This document shows positions 1-11,278 of a stretch of DNA of 64,000 nucleotides, piece by piece. The notes under the pieces were generated by a model. That model worked only from the letters and a program-made list of their open reading frames with translations, did no database searches and was not told the origin of the DNA. A program made the position numbers and the translations under genes. Positions within the stretch are counted from its first letter, which is position 1; every line of letters starts with the position of its first letter. The stretch comes from Ctena decussata (lineage: Eukaryota > Mollusca > Bivalvia > Lucinida > Lucinidae), in assembly GCA_963989385.1 (NCBI GenBank), contig OZ022511.1:26096503-26160502 (forward strand). The letters are read 5' to 3'.

Positions 1-79
1 ATAAAACAAAACAAAATATACTACAACTACAACAACTACTACTACTGCTGATAATAATAAAACAGTAGCTGCCAGCTAC

Positions 80-307
80 CTGTACAGTTTAAGTGCATAA
101 ACACAAAATTATCGCTAATATATTCCATTGTATCATAGGCATGTAGATAGCATTGATGTATGCCAAGAATGTAAGTAGCGTTTCTACACGCAGCCGTATC
201 TAGACACGAAGACAGACATTTTTCGACATTCCGGTTCCTCAAAATCAAAAAAGGTGCACAAGTCCCTTTCGTACCATTCTCAAATGTTACTTCTACTTGT
301 AGGCAAT
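80..307 (-). CDS. Internal exon, PAN/apple-like cysteine-rich domain (host gene)
   Basis: This is a 228 nt exon on the minus strand. It follows a TTGGTTGCAG acceptor and ends at an ACAG|GTAGCT donor, and both ends are phase 1, so it encodes a self-contained module of 76 codons. The translated segment has seven cysteines. Its core, VEKCLSSCLDTAACRNATY, followed about 7 residues later by another cysteine, matches the C-x3-C-x5-C-x3-Y pattern of PAN/apple domains, which are extracellular protein- or carbohydrate-binding modules. Symmetric 1-1 exons are typical of shuffled extracellular domains. No start or stop codon belongs to it. The remaining exons would lie left of the window and to the right, possibly including the exon at 25,461-25,706. 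The protein as a whole is not identified. Seen: ORF, cysteines, splice sites. Inferred: domain class. Confidence 0.6.
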
Positions 308-344
308 CTGCAACCAACGTATTTTTTTAAAAAGCAAACAAACA

Positions 345-360
345 CCCCCCCCCCCCCCCC

Positions 361-393
<33 letters not shown>
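345..393. repeat. Compound poly(C)17-poly(A)32 tract
   Basis: A run of about 17 C is followed directly by about 32 A. It lies just upstream (on the minus strand) of the acceptor of the exon at 80-307, so on that strand it contributes a T-rich then G-rich tract in the intron. A second tract of the same C-then-A design is at 8,828-8,866. Exact lengths are unreliable in any assembly. Confidence 0.9.
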
Positions 394-394
<1 letters not shown>

Positions 395-2132
395 AACAAC
401 ACAGTTTGGATTGAAATAAGCCATAATAAACCATCACTGAAATATTAGGTCGCGGCTCGATAAGGCGCGATTAGCTGTCAAAGCAAAGGAGACTCAGTTA
501 TTTATTGATTGTGTAGCATAGTTTCTGATGATTTTCCATTTTAAAACTATGATGTCTCATTGAAAGCAAAGAAGCCTTTTTTGCAGACCGACCACATAGT
601 TGGTTTTAGAGCTGCATCAGAAGGGACTGCGAAATTGCGCACATAAAACAAGTTTGATAGCATTACGACCCTCTACGCGAAGTAAAATGACCCCTCACGA
701 AGACTTGTAATGATCCCCAGTCATTATTGTTTCGAGTAAAGTGACCCAAGTCATAATAATATGAAGCTCTGTGTTGTCCCATTATGGCTGTAGTGTTAAA
801 TGACTGAATTGTTATTTAGGCATATAGATGCTTCTTCAAAATAAGAGTAATCTGGAAAAACGTACTCTGGAAATTTAACTTGTTTCATTATTCTAAAACT
901 TTGCATTATTGATATAATCTATCTAGTTTGGTCTAAAGATGTCAAAACATTCAAGAGCTTTTGAAATTTGTCTGTGACCGTGAAAATGTAGTCAAGCTAA
1001 CCAACATCTCTTTATGTCTTCTGCTTGGTATAAATCTGTAAAAGCCTGATTACATTCCACTCACTGGTTCAAGAAATTTACTCACAATGAAAATTAGTAA
1101 GTGCTAATGGGAGCAATGCCATTAAAATATAATCAGCTCTCCAGGTTAAAGACCTGAATTTTTGTCATTAGTAAGTTATGTAATCCTTATCTAATCCAAT
1201 AAACAGTCTCCTCTGGCTAGCAGACCAGTGTCCCAGCAGCCTCTTTGGGAGGCCCAAAATGGGGGAAATCAATAACAGAGATACCTTGATTTAATTACTG
1301 ACCTTAGTGTTCATCAAAGTTTGATGTAGAAAAACAGTTTAGATACATATTATATTCTGGTACACATCTATCCCTTTTTCACAATCAAATTCATTATTAG
1401 AGAAGCCAAAATAAAATAATCTACTCTGTGAAATCCATAATTGACAAATCACAGTCTAAAACCAACGAATCTACAGTGTCAGTTCTTGTAAAACAAACGA
1501 ACTTTGACAATTTCACTGTTTTCAAAAGGTGTCAAAAACATGTTTAATGTCACCAAACTGCTCAAAACACAGGTTTCGCAATCTATTTGAATTGAAGTCT
1601 TTTGGGTTCCTGAAGTTGTTCTTGAAACAAAATTTCATATTCAAATTTTGCATATTTTTTTCTTCTTGAGATTGTTATAATGGCTAATGTATTAAATTAC
1701 AGAGCATTTGACTTACTTCACAAAAAAAAATAAATAAAAAAAAAAATGAAAAAAAAATAAATTAATAGAAATTATGAAAATAAGTAAATAATATTTAAGA
1801 GAGTAAAATTAAAAATAACATTAAAAATATTTTCTTTCTTTCTTTTTTTCTAAATGAATATTTGAGTATTCTTTGGTTTCTAATCAGCAAATTATGTTTT
1901 ACAAATTAAAGAATATATTGCTCTGATCTCATTCATTTTGACTGATGCATGGATTTATCCCACTGGGACCCCACAAGCAGGCAGTGGTTTCAGCACTGCA
2001 TTGTTTTATGACCCGAATAATGAGGTGATTAGGAGGTGCCTTAGATTTTCTTATCACTTGGGGGTTAGATTGGGGGGGGGGGGTCAAAATAATAGAACAA
2101 AATCCAGGCCTTTAAGAGAAAATCCATTCTCC
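394..2132. other. Gene-free AT-rich stretch
   Basis: No convincing coding region. Around 950-1,420 there are diverged copies of the units seen again at 2,380-3,310 (phrases such as 'ccactcactggttcaagaaat'). 1,721-1,850 is very A-rich low-complexity sequence. The rest looks like ordinary intron or intergenic DNA. Confidence 0.5.
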
Positions 2133-2160
2133 GATGGATGGATGGATGGATGGATGGATG
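2133..2160. repeat. (GGAT)n microsatellite
   Basis: About seven uninterrupted copies of the tetranucleotide GATG, lying at the 3' (tail) end of the minus-strand SINE that follows. This is a usual place for a microsatellite to arise from a retroposon tail. Confidence 0.9.
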
Positions 2161-2343
2161 ACGTGCGATTTTACGTCCTTTCAACAGTATTTCAGTCATA
2201 TCAGGACGGTGGGACGGTGATAATGAAAGGCGGTGTGCAATGGAATCCCGTTTACGGTAGGAAAGACTCTCGCCTCATGCGGGGCTCGAACTCGGTCCGC
2301 TAGATCGGTGGGCCAGCGCTTAACCCACTGAGCTACCGGGGCT
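2161..2343 (-). mobile_element. tRNA-derived SINE
   Basis: Read on the minus strand, the element starts AGCCCCGGTAGCTCAG. It has a box A-like TAGCTCAGTGGGTTAAG (about 2,320-2,336) and a box B-like GAGTTCGAGCC (about 2,283-2,293), the internal RNA polymerase III promoter layout of a tRNA-related SINE head. The tail region shares the phrase 'cagtcatatcaggacggt' (plus strand) with 11,095-11,278 and, in part, with 52,840-53,085, so at least three members occur here. No CCA-terminated acceptor stem is seen, so it is a SINE and not a tRNA gene. Confidence 0.75.
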
Positions 2344-2379
2344 TATTTCATTCTATTTTCCAACTCAAAAGATCTACTA

Positions 2380-3310
2380 CATAAAGACTATGACCTTGGA
2401 AAGGGTCAAGGTCAACAAAAAGTTCACCTGTCTTAAACCTGTCAGAATACATGCATGTCTGACGAATATTAATCCATTCTTTCAAGAAATATCGCATTTT
2501 AAGGGAAAATTTATCCTTTGTTGGCTATTGACCTTGATAATGGGGTCAAGGTAACCAAATCACAGTCAACTCTTGGGAGGGTCTCAAAAGATATATCTAT
2601 GCAGGTTTGGTTAGAAACAGATCAAAGGCTCAAGAGGTATATCGATTTTAGTGAATGCTCAAATATTTAGGGGCTTCAGTGACATTGAAAATAAAGTCAA
2701 GTTCACAAAAATCTAATCAGCTCTTCAAGCTTGTCAAAATGATTACATAAGTTACATAAGGAAAATACGTCCACTGGTTCAAAACACATCCTACATACAG
2801 GTCTATGAACTTGCAAAAGGGGTCAGTGTCACGAAAATCATAACATGTTTTAAACCGCACAAAGATATATACATGCCAGTCTGATCAATATCCATCCATT
2901 GGTTCAAGTTGTATCTCATTTTGAGACACACAAAATAACATTTTGCAAGTTGACTTTTAACCTTGAAAATAGGGTCAAGTCACAAAACAGAGTCAACTCT
3001 TCAGATGTTCCAAAGGTATATCTATAATACTGGTTTGGTGGGTATCAAGCCAAATGCGCAATTGATATATTGATTTAAGTGACATTTTTACATATTTAAG
3101 CCTTGTGACCTTGAAAACGAGGTCGAGATTATCGAAATCTAGCCAGCTCTTACGCTTGCCTCAGTAAAATATATGCATGCAAGCTTGGTGACATTCCATT
3201 AATTGAGTCAAGAAATGTCGGGCATACAAGAAATCGTAACGCCGACGCGGACAAAGAAAATTCTCTTAGACCTCCTTTGATCTTAAAAATGCGGGTCAAA
3301 CTCCTCAAAA
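2380..3310. repeat. Diverged tandem units with 'gaccttgaaa..gggtcaaggt'
   Basis: Four to five strongly diverged units, roughly 200-230 bp each, contain a paired 'tgaccttgaaaa...gggtcaag' motif followed by 'aatctagccagctctt' and 'ttgattcaagaaat'-type phrases. Similar units occur at 950-1,420. No open reading frame is conserved between units. The array resembles the tandem-unit elements elsewhere in the window, but no termini can be recognised. Confidence 0.55.
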
Positions 3311-3951
3311 CCTAATCAACTCTTTGGCTTGTCCCAACAATGTATCAATGCAAAATTGGTAAATTTCTACCAACTGATTCAAAATATGGGGAGTACAAAT
3401 TCTGTGAAGCCGACGCGCCGCGCTGAAAACAACTGAAAACCATGTCCCCACCACCCCGCACATGTAGTGGGAGTGGGGGAGTTGGGGTTGTGGACATAAT
3501 GATTTATCACACTTTGTGTGAAATGTGTTGTTTGAGGGAGGGAGAACAAAACAACAAATCTTACATAAACACCGCTGTCGTTTTTCGTCATTTGTGATAT
3601 TGACTTTTGAGGTAGGGACCGAGATCTTTCGCACGATACGTGGTCTTTTTATGGCTAACATTTGTCTCCAATAATTTTAAAATCTACCCGCAAATGACAA
3701 AGCTACTGGTCAAACACGACATTCTGTTGCCAGCATCGTATAGCAAGACACCATAATCTTTGAATGATCTCTGTGGTCTTGACTTTTTAGTTGGATACGT
3801 AGGTCTTGCGCGCTCGAATGTCGCCTTGACATTTGTAACAAGTTATTTTAGAACCCGTCAACAAACTAGAGAGTTGTAACAGACGAGACACAACATTCGA
3901 TTTGCCATTAACATATGAGTCACGACAGGTGTCAAAGCAACAAAGTGGTTA
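3311..3951. other. Gene-free stretch
   Basis: Short open frames on the minus strand (3,305-3,661) have no recognisable domain. The stretch contains G/T- and C-rich patches only. I see no supported gene. Confidence 0.4.
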
Positions 3952-4141
3952 TACCCGGATAGCGTAGTGGATAGAGCACTCGCTTTCCACCTCTGCTGCC
4001 CGGTTTCCATTCTCGGCGTCGTCATGTGGGAGGGTAGTGGTCGCCCGTCCGAGGTCGGTGGTTTTCTCCGGGTACTCCGGTTTCCTCCACCAGTATAGGA
4101 CCACAGACGCACCAACTTCCGTGCCATCGAGAGTATTTAAA
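3952..4141 (+). mobile_element. tRNA-derived SINE with conserved core
   Basis: The head contains a box A-like 'tagcgtagtggatagagca' and a box B-like 'ggtttccattctc'. It is followed by a central segment rich in the phrase 'gggtactccggtttcctcc', which I recognise as a core shared by several invertebrate SINE families. The arrangement (tRNA-like head, core, short AT-rich 3' end) supports a plus-strand SINE of a different family from the one at 2,161-2,343. Confidence 0.7.
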
Positions 4142-4202
4142 TAAGTTCGCGTGAGCTTTCAATGCAATCGATGTAAAATAAATATAGTTTACATCTTTTT
4201 AA

Positions 4203-4392
4203 AGTGGTTGTGCGAAAGGCACAGACTCAGCTCAGCCTGGGCATTTTGCCAGTCGGATCAGACTCTTCGTTAAGAACTTAAAGTGTAGCTAAGGGTCTAA
4301 GCTACCTCCATGCGGACAGCAAAGACTCTGATCAGACTGGGCGGATGCTGGGCGCTTAACCACTTGTGGTTTTTCTCGTGTCGTGGCTCAGC
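4203..4392. mobile_element. Palindromic MITE, one end missing
   Basis: This segment matches the complete foldback MITE at 34,927-35,162: it shares 'aaagtggttgtgcg', the paired 'ctgatcagactgggcggatgc' segments and the right terminus 'ttttctcgtgtcgtggctca'. The left terminal inverted repeat present in the 34.9 kb copy is absent here, so this copy is truncated or eroded. Confidence 0.6.
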
Positions 4393-6159
4393 TATATCAA
4401 GACATCATTTTTTCATGGGGGAATCAAAAGCTGATCGCAATGGTAGATATATTACAAAGCGGGTTATGTACAAGAAGCATGCGCTTTGGAACGGACACCA
4501 GCTTTAACTTAACTACTGGGTTTTATGCTCGTAACCTCACATTCCCTTCGGATGCAGCTCCAAATCAATTAGCTGTCTAAGACATCTTTGATCACCAGCG
4601 ATTTTATCATAGCATTATACATTTAAAGTACCTCTTTTTCCTCGGCGCTGTGATGTTACAACATTCCCTTTGTCAGTTCAAAAATGTCAAATCATACAAT
4701 GCAGATCGACGGAGACTGAAATGGTCCAGGTAATACCCGACTCTTTATTACATGTAGTAATCATACGTGCAAGCAATATGAACGAACAAGTTTGGAATAT
4801 AGCAGACTAGAACTTTTCAACTGGTAGTTTTCTTTTAACCCAGTGTTTCAGTGGTGTTGTTTGATATCCCAAGGACCTCCAGTTGTCGCAACATGTTCTT
4901 TTTGTCATCTTCTTTGATTCATCTTAGCTCTTATCGGTTATTTGTTGTCCGTGATGACACACTGATGAATTTCTAAACCGTCACGCTGCTCCAACAAATT
5001 ACTAAATGTTTAGAATCATAGTGTGGAAGATAGGGGCGAGGGTTGGGCAGCCTGAAAATCGGTTGAAGACTCTTCCATCAGTTTTAATTGTTATCCATTC
5101 AAAAGTGGTACATCTGTTGTGGGTTCCTCACTATTCTAAACAGTTGTCTATACCCGAACTTTTGTTCAACTGTTATGTCAGTGGCATATTTTCAGCTAAA
5201 TTCCAGTCTTCAGTATAAAAGGGCAGGCTCCATCCACCAAAATGTCAATTATCATAATTTTGACATTTTGCATTAAAATATTTTTTTCTTTTAAAAAAAT
5301 ACAGATAGGTATGAATATATCCTGACCAATTCCAGATAAACAGATTTAAAAAGCTGCCACACAAACGCTGATAAAATCAGTTAATTTTCAAAATTTTCAA
5401 AAGCTTGCTGAGAAATGACAATAGTTGGAAATTTCACTTCCTCTCCCATTCATCCGACTACAACAAACTCAAAATAGAAGCACACATTGCTGTAGTTATA
5501 CACATTATGCCTGATCAGTTGATTTCAACATGTGCATTTTCTGTTTAGATTCTGAGATACAGCAACGAGCCTTTAAGGTTGCTAAATTACCGCCTGCCTG
5601 GGGAAGAGATGTTCATTCCGTTTACCATGAGTGGCTTTCTTGAACCGTTGTTAATTTAATGAATTTATGAACTAATACATGCTTAATTTCCCTTCTTTTG
5701 ACCGTAAGATATAAGATCTGACTATATTAGTTCCTGATCGTTGCTTATCTTAACGTTGAGTGATCCGAACACGAGAAATACTGATCAGAGCAACATCTCT
5801 CAGGCAAGCTGGAAGCTGCACAAGAAAGACCACAATCAGGAAACAAAACAATGCAACCAAAAACATAAAAAATATACATAGAAAAGCCATAGTCACAAAT
5901 TGCATTCCGTTTTAAGACACTGAAAGAATATGTGAGATAAAACTAGCAAAGAACTGATAATTCAATTTTATTGGATTTTACCTAAAGTATTAAAATCTAC
6001 ATTATCTGATTTAGTTGGAACTTTACACCAAAGTTTATACCATAGTCTTTCCAGAGAAATCTAATGCTGTAATATTTTCCAATAAAGTTATAGCAAGCAA
6101 ATTCTGTCAAAGGTGAATCAAGGGTCATCAAACTTGACGGTAGATGTTTCCTAAATTTA
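4393..6159. other. Gene-free stretch
   Basis: No supported coding region. Short frames at 4,310-4,580 and 5,006-5,276 show no domain or splice context. The sequence is plain AT-rich non-coding DNA. Confidence 0.4.
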
Positions 6160-6650
6160 AAGAGTAACTACACTTCAGGAACTGGCTGAATCAGATCCCA
6201 AACCCTATCCCCAACATCAAAGGGAAAGACTGACAAAGACATCCCAACAAACAATAAATTACAAGTGATAAGCCGAGTCAGCAGCTCTTTCCCAAATAGG
6301 TGACAACTCAGCTATCTTAATTGAACTAAATAATTTAGACCAACATAACGGTTACAACAGACTAAGCAAATTATACGGAAAACATTTAACAACTATTTTT
6401 ACCTATTTGCTGTTTTTATTATAAAAGGGTTAAAATGAGAACACAATAAATTAAACAGCACCGAACATAAAACAAATGCAACTGCAACGAAAGTACCGCC
6501 TTGGGACGGTCAGTAGTAACTACTGGAGGGTTTAAACCGGTTTTAGTGGGCCCAAACCTTCACCCTCACCCTCCGCCGCGGTGCACACAATTAGTTGGTA
6601 GCTGGGTTCGTATGGAGGTCCCCTAACTACGCTGTATTCCGAGATTTAAT
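6160..6650 (-). mobile_element. Diverged 3' tail of Penelope-type retroelement
   Basis: The plus-strand text is clearly related to the 3' untranslated tail of the retroelement at 48,530-50,762. It shares 'accgcct..gacggtcagtartaa..tactgg', the following 'ggcccaacct..caccctca' and 'ttagttggt..ggttcg..atg'. The first 150 bp also match 38,812-38,963. The copy is a 5'-truncated, older subfamily member lying in the minus orientation and codes for nothing. Confidence 0.6.
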
Positions 6651-7324
6651 ATTATCCGCTATTTAGTTCTTAGGAAGAAGGAAGTTCTTAGGAAGAAGGT
6701 TTCCAAATGTGTTTACCACATATACTACAATGATGACCATCTAAGTCAAGCGACTACAACATTGACAGAGCAACCTTTTGTTCCCCTAACCCACGGAGGC
6801 GGCATACGAAATTCGTCTTCAATCGTCCCAGTGGACAAATGACAAAGATCAATGAACGACCTTGATCTGTGGTAGGCATAATTTGATTTTTATATTAGTC
6901 TACCATATATATAAGTATTCTAATTGATATTCTTTTAAGACCTTATATAAAACATGTTACTAACGATTTACTGGATACAACAGACTTCCTTAACCACATC
7001 CCTGATACCATACTGACTGGCGCTATATTAAATTCATTTGACATAGAATCGTTATACTCCAATATTCTACATGAACTAGGTATAGAGGAAGTAAAGTACT
7101 GGACTGAGAAGTACCCTGACATTCTCCACGCAAGATTTTCTAAAGATTTCGTACTAGATGAAATTAAATTAATACTTGCAAATAATATATTTTGTTTCAA
7201 TGATAATTATTCTAAACAAGAAAAAGGCACAGTCATTGGGGAATATATTTGCGCCAGTATACGCTACTTTAACTGTTGGGTACCTAGAGAAGAAATCCTT
7301 GCACACCGGATAGAAAATGCCATT

Positions 7325-7790
7325 CTTTTCACCTGGGATATAAAATCTTATCTTACCCTGGTGTTCTGACCCAGGACCGGAAAAAATCGCGAGCTGTCAA
7401 TGCATTGGTTGTATAGGACCTCACGTACCTGCGTCGTCAAGTGACGTTGGCATTTTAGATGATGACGTCATGAAGACGGTAAAAATGACGTCAGTTCATG
7501 CACGCCAGTCTTTGACGTAAAGAGCCGAATGGCGGTCGTTGAAAGCGGCGCCTTCTTTTAAAATCAAATTGAAACTTCTCAAGCACTAGAATTACGCATT
7601 TTTTAAAAGAAGTTAAAACAAAACGTGGTGTGCAAGAAAAAGTATCTATCATGGGTGTGCGGTGTGGATAGAAAAACCGTCACTCGGGGTCACTGTTCGG
7701 CATCACTCGGCAAGCCTCGTGATGCCGAACAGTGACACTCGTGACGGATTTTTCTATCCGCACTTCACACCCATGAAAGATACTTATATC
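7325..7790 (+). mobile_element. Insertion in the PLE: TGACGTCA cluster plus long hairpin
   Basis: This segment splits the RT of the degenerate Penelope-like element between motifs B and C. It begins with unrelated sequence carrying several TGACGTCA or TGACGT sites (7,440-7,520). It ends with a hairpin at 7,640-7,785 whose two arms are about 71 nt and nearly complementary, around a short 'GCAAGC' centre. The same order, TGACGTCA sites then hairpin, follows the stop codon of the Penelope-like element at 40-42 kb. The insert may therefore be the 5'-truncated 3' end of a related element. Boundaries are approximate. Confidence 0.6.
7640..7785. repeat. Long hairpin (about 71 nt arms)
   Basis: The left arm starts AAGTATCTATCATGGGTG and the right arm ends with its near reverse complement. 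Matching blocks include GGATAGAAAAA/TTTTTCTATCC and GTCACTGTTCGGCATCAC/GTGATGCCGAACAGTGAC, and the loop region is 'tcggcaagcctcg'. A transcript of either strand would fold into one long stem. Confidence 0.85.
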
Positions 7791-8560
7791 CTACAATACT
7801 ATTGAGGCCGACTATGACACTAGTTTTTATCGCTATTTTAAAGGTAGCTGGACAAGAGTTTTAGATGACTGCTTCATTGCTTGGACAAAATGTGCAGAAG
7901 AATAATTAATAAATTTCCATTGCATTTTGAATAATTTACATTATGACATTAAATTTACATTTCAATACAGTAACTACGAACAGGCATTTCCAGGTGTAAT
8001 GGTCCGAAACAAGAATAGAAAACTGGAAACAGATATATACTGTAAAGAGACGGACACTAAACAATACCGCTCGTTTAAATCATGTCATCCAAGGCATACA
8101 AAATTAAACATACCCTACAATCTTGCGCGTACGTTGATAACAATTGTTTCCGAACACCATACACTCGAAATAAAAATGAATGAACTGAAGTCATTTTTAC
8201 TCAAACAAAATTACCCTGAAAAAATATAAATAGTAGTATAGAAAAGGCAATGAACCTGAAAGAAAAACTTTGAGAACTTCTCGAATTAAACCAGTAGAGC
8301 CAGTTATTACTTATGTGTCAACTTACAATTAAAAAGACCCTGAATTATGCAATGTTATCAATTAAATTTACTGATTTTACAAAAACATCCTTGACTGCAA
8401 TTGTGCTTTATAGACATTTAAGACGATAAAAACCAAGCGACAAGCCGTATAACTTCAAATGATTATTAACCAAAGCTAGATTTAATTGTAATTTTGATCA
8501 TGAAGTGAAACGCTATAACCTAACTGCGGGCTCAGGTGAGCGAAATCATCACATCCTGAA

Positions 8561-9876
8561 CAGTTATCAGACCCTTGCAGCTTAAGTATATACTGGTCGG
8601 TCCCGCTTTAAATTTTCAGAGAATCCTTAAAATGTTTTGTTTTTCCGAAAGGCAACCAGTTTTTTGTTTCCGAATATTCTGAATACTATATATCATAATA
8701 TTTGTATTTGATGATATTTGCAAACCCATGAGGCAGACTCAGAATGAAACAAACTAGGCAAGCAAGAAGGCCAAAACATTCGTTGAATTTATCTCTTTCT
8801 CCCCTCTAACCCTCACCTTCCCTTATTCCCCCCCCCCCCCCCAAAAAAAAAAAAAAAAAAAAAAAACACATTGACAATTGACACCACTTGAAGAGGCTCT
8901 TATCTATATACAGTTTAAGTTTGCTAAAAGTCTGTTTAGTGATTATTTATTACAGCCTTGAGGATTTAAAATAATTCACGGTTAATGACCCATGCACTAG
9001 TCAGGCTTTTCTGGGAAACCTAAAAGTTCATCAGCATACTATGGTGATTTCGTTATTTTGTACCTTAGTTATAGCACATTTGTAGATTTTAAATCAATAG
9101 AAGGGCAATAACTCACGCGATAACATTGATGTCATTCTAACAAAAGGACGAGTTGCATTAAGGTGCAATAACGGCCCAATATTTTCGCGAAAATTCAAAA
9201 CGTAGTAATCGAAAAAATAAAGACAGTTTGAAACAGGCCAATCCTTATATTTTGAAGATATCTGGTTTTGAATTTTTGACATTCTTCCTAGAACATCGTC
9301 ATTTTTTACCACAAACTACCTTAGAAATGTCAAAAACAACGAAAAAACACCAGTTTGCGAACTTTAACATTGATCAGTGAAAAGTATCAGCACAGGCATG
9401 ACCCAACTTAAAATTTTGATAAAATGTGTCATATACTAGTATATGCCTACAGTGAAAAAATCTACTTGGGTCACGCCTGTGCTGGGTTTCAAAACGTATT
9501 TTTTATGAAAAAAATCTTCCAATCGCATGGCAAGAATTAATAGCCAACGCACCACCGGTGTGCCTCAACGTTATGAAAGAACTGATTTTTCGCCTTACCT
9601 TGATTTATGAACTAGATAGATCTTCATATCCAACTGTAAAATGTTTCTTCTTAAGACTACCTGACCGACTGACATATATTTAACGTGTCGAATTTCGGGG
9701 CAAACAATGTTAAGGTCGTCTGTCAGGTAAAGGTAAACATGTGTAAAAGACAACTCTTTACTTCTTAATCCAAAAAGTGTATAGCTGCAACTGTCATTGT
9801 ATTATTTCATCGATTTACTAAAATCGGTGCTATAACAAGAAAGCCTTTTATTTTTAATGTTCATGTTCTTAGTTTT
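8561..9876. other. Gene-free stretch with poly(C)-poly(A) tract
   Basis: Contains a (C)15(A)24 compound tract at 8,828-8,866, matching the design of the one at 345-393. The remainder is AT-rich with no recognisable coding region or structured element. Confidence 0.5.
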
Positions 9877-10200
9877 TATGTCCCTACCCCGTCGTCGAGG
9901 GGGAATGGGGCTTATATGTTAACCTTGTTCATCAGTCCATTCGTCCGTCCGTCTGTCTCTGTCCCCTCTAAAAATTGTATATTCAACAACTCCAACAGTT
10001 TTTTTACCAATTAATTAACTTCGAAGATGTTTCCGGGGGTGGGGTGGGGGGGGGGCGGCATATTGGTCTTGGTTCTTCTATCCGTCTGTCCTGTCAGGCA
10101 AATGAGCATATACAGAATAATTTTTAGGTTCCGAATGTCTCTATTTGGTACGTTTTTATTGTTGGGTACATTCTATTAGGTGTAGTCTTTTATGTCCCAG
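9877..10200 (+). repeat. 'Tatgtccc' dispersed repeat
   Basis: It opens 'ttttatgtccctaccccgtcgtcg', runs through a 'ccgtccgtctgtctctgtcccc' pyrimidine-rich stretch and 'caactccaacagttttttt', and is followed near 10,190 by 'tttatgtcccag'. A second copy of this opening and body starts at about 15,633. No coding content. Confidence 0.5.
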
Positions 10201-11094
10201 ATGTAATGGGTAGGGTGTCTAGATTACTGTGGTAGATTGGTAATTTTAAGCCAACAAGTTTTTGACAATCTATGTCTAAAAATTGTCTGTCTATCTTGGA
10301 AATATTCTTCTTGGGTTTTCTTCCAGTGTTTGAATCCGATAAAATTCGGACGCTGTTCATTTAAGACCCAACAAAATTTAGACACTGTCCATATTACTTG
10401 AGTACATTTTCTTGGATATTTTTGAGTGAAAGATATAAACTCCCTTTTAAACACAAACAAAATAGTATCATCCACTTAAACTTCTGTTACTACCCAATAC
10501 AGTTGGAATACTACCCAGCTACTCTGAACATACCTCACGAAATTAGGAAACCTTGTCTTAGACAGTCTCAATGCATACCCAATGTGTTAACGAAGTTCAA
10601 GAAGTTTTGTTTATGGAATGGTTCATTTGTGGGAATGTCTGTTCGTCTCTCTGTTACACCTCTCGCTCAGGAACGGATGGAGACAGTATCTTGATTTTAT
10701 GTGATTATATATGAAAAATGAGCGGATGCGTATTTTTTTCACTCAGGATTGTCATTGCTGAGTTATATTCGACATTTTTTGACTCGGAAACAGGGTAGAA
10801 ATGAATATATATAAAGTCTATTATGAACAACCTTGTGAACAAAATACATCAAAAGCTAGGCTAGTGATAGTTGGCATACTGTTTTGACATAACGCAAGGA
10901 TGATCTGATTAACTTTTGAGCAAATTCTTGGCTGAATTATGTCCCTCTTCGGATTTAGAAGAAAGTAACAGAAGAGCCACTTTTGAGTTAGGGTCGTGAT
11001 ATATTGCATACAGTTTGTGCTTCAGGTGTAATTGACTTAATTATTAATATCATTATTTTGCAATACGCCAATAATCAACCCAATGTGTGACGCG
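10201..11094. other. Gene-free stretch
   Basis: Open frames on both strands overlap each other (10,224-10,694) and show no domain, so they are taken as chance. Near 10,600-10,690 there is a weak echo of the 'gtctgttcgtctctctg' phrase of the preceding repeat. Confidence 0.35.
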
Positions 11095-11278
11095 ATTTTA
11101 CGTTCTTTTCAACGTATTCAGTCATATCAGGGCAGTGAGAGGATAATTATGAAAGGCTGTGTGAAACAGAACCCCGTTTACCGGTGAAAAGAGTTTTGCG
11201 TTCCGCTTCTAGCGGGAATCAATCCCAGGATCGCTAGCTCAGCAGGCCAGCGCTTAACTCACAGCGCTGTCGGGGCTC
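11095..11278 (-). mobile_element. tRNA-derived SINE (same family as 2,161-2,343)
   Basis: The minus strand starts 'agccccgacagcgctgtgag' and carries a box A-like 'tgagttaagcgctggcc' and a degenerate box B 'gggattgattccc'. The body and tail 'cagtcatatcagggcagtg' (plus strand) and 'gcgattttacgttctttt' match the SINE at 2,161-2,343 closely enough to call one family. Confidence 0.7.

Larger units (their letters stand above)
6910..8560 (+). pseudogene. Degenerate Penelope-like element (RT region)
   Basis: Plus-strand frames resemble the Penelope-like protein encoded at 40,511-42,350. RT block A appears as SFDIESLYSNI near 7,035, and the surrounding segments align in order. After an interruption at about 7,325-7,790 the RT motif C neighbourhood resumes as RVLDDCFIAWTK near 7,860. 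The connector region then follows (7,950-8,230, with a CKETDTKQYRSFKSCHPRH-like segment). Frameshifts, stops and the loss of the GIY-YIG domain beyond 8,560 make it a dead copy. The endonuclease-proximal part is recognisable only as 'LLTKARF'. Seen: block order and motifs. Inferred: family. Confidence 0.75.

Noticed and set aside
254..448. Plus-strand frame with poly-Pro and poly-Lys
   Set aside because: Product of the poly(C)-poly(A) tract, overlapping the real minus-strand exon.
2283..2343. Possible true tRNA gene on the minus strand
   Set aside because: Box A- and box B-like sequences are present, but the acceptor stem and anticodon arm do not fold convincingly, and related copies elsewhere show it is a SINE.
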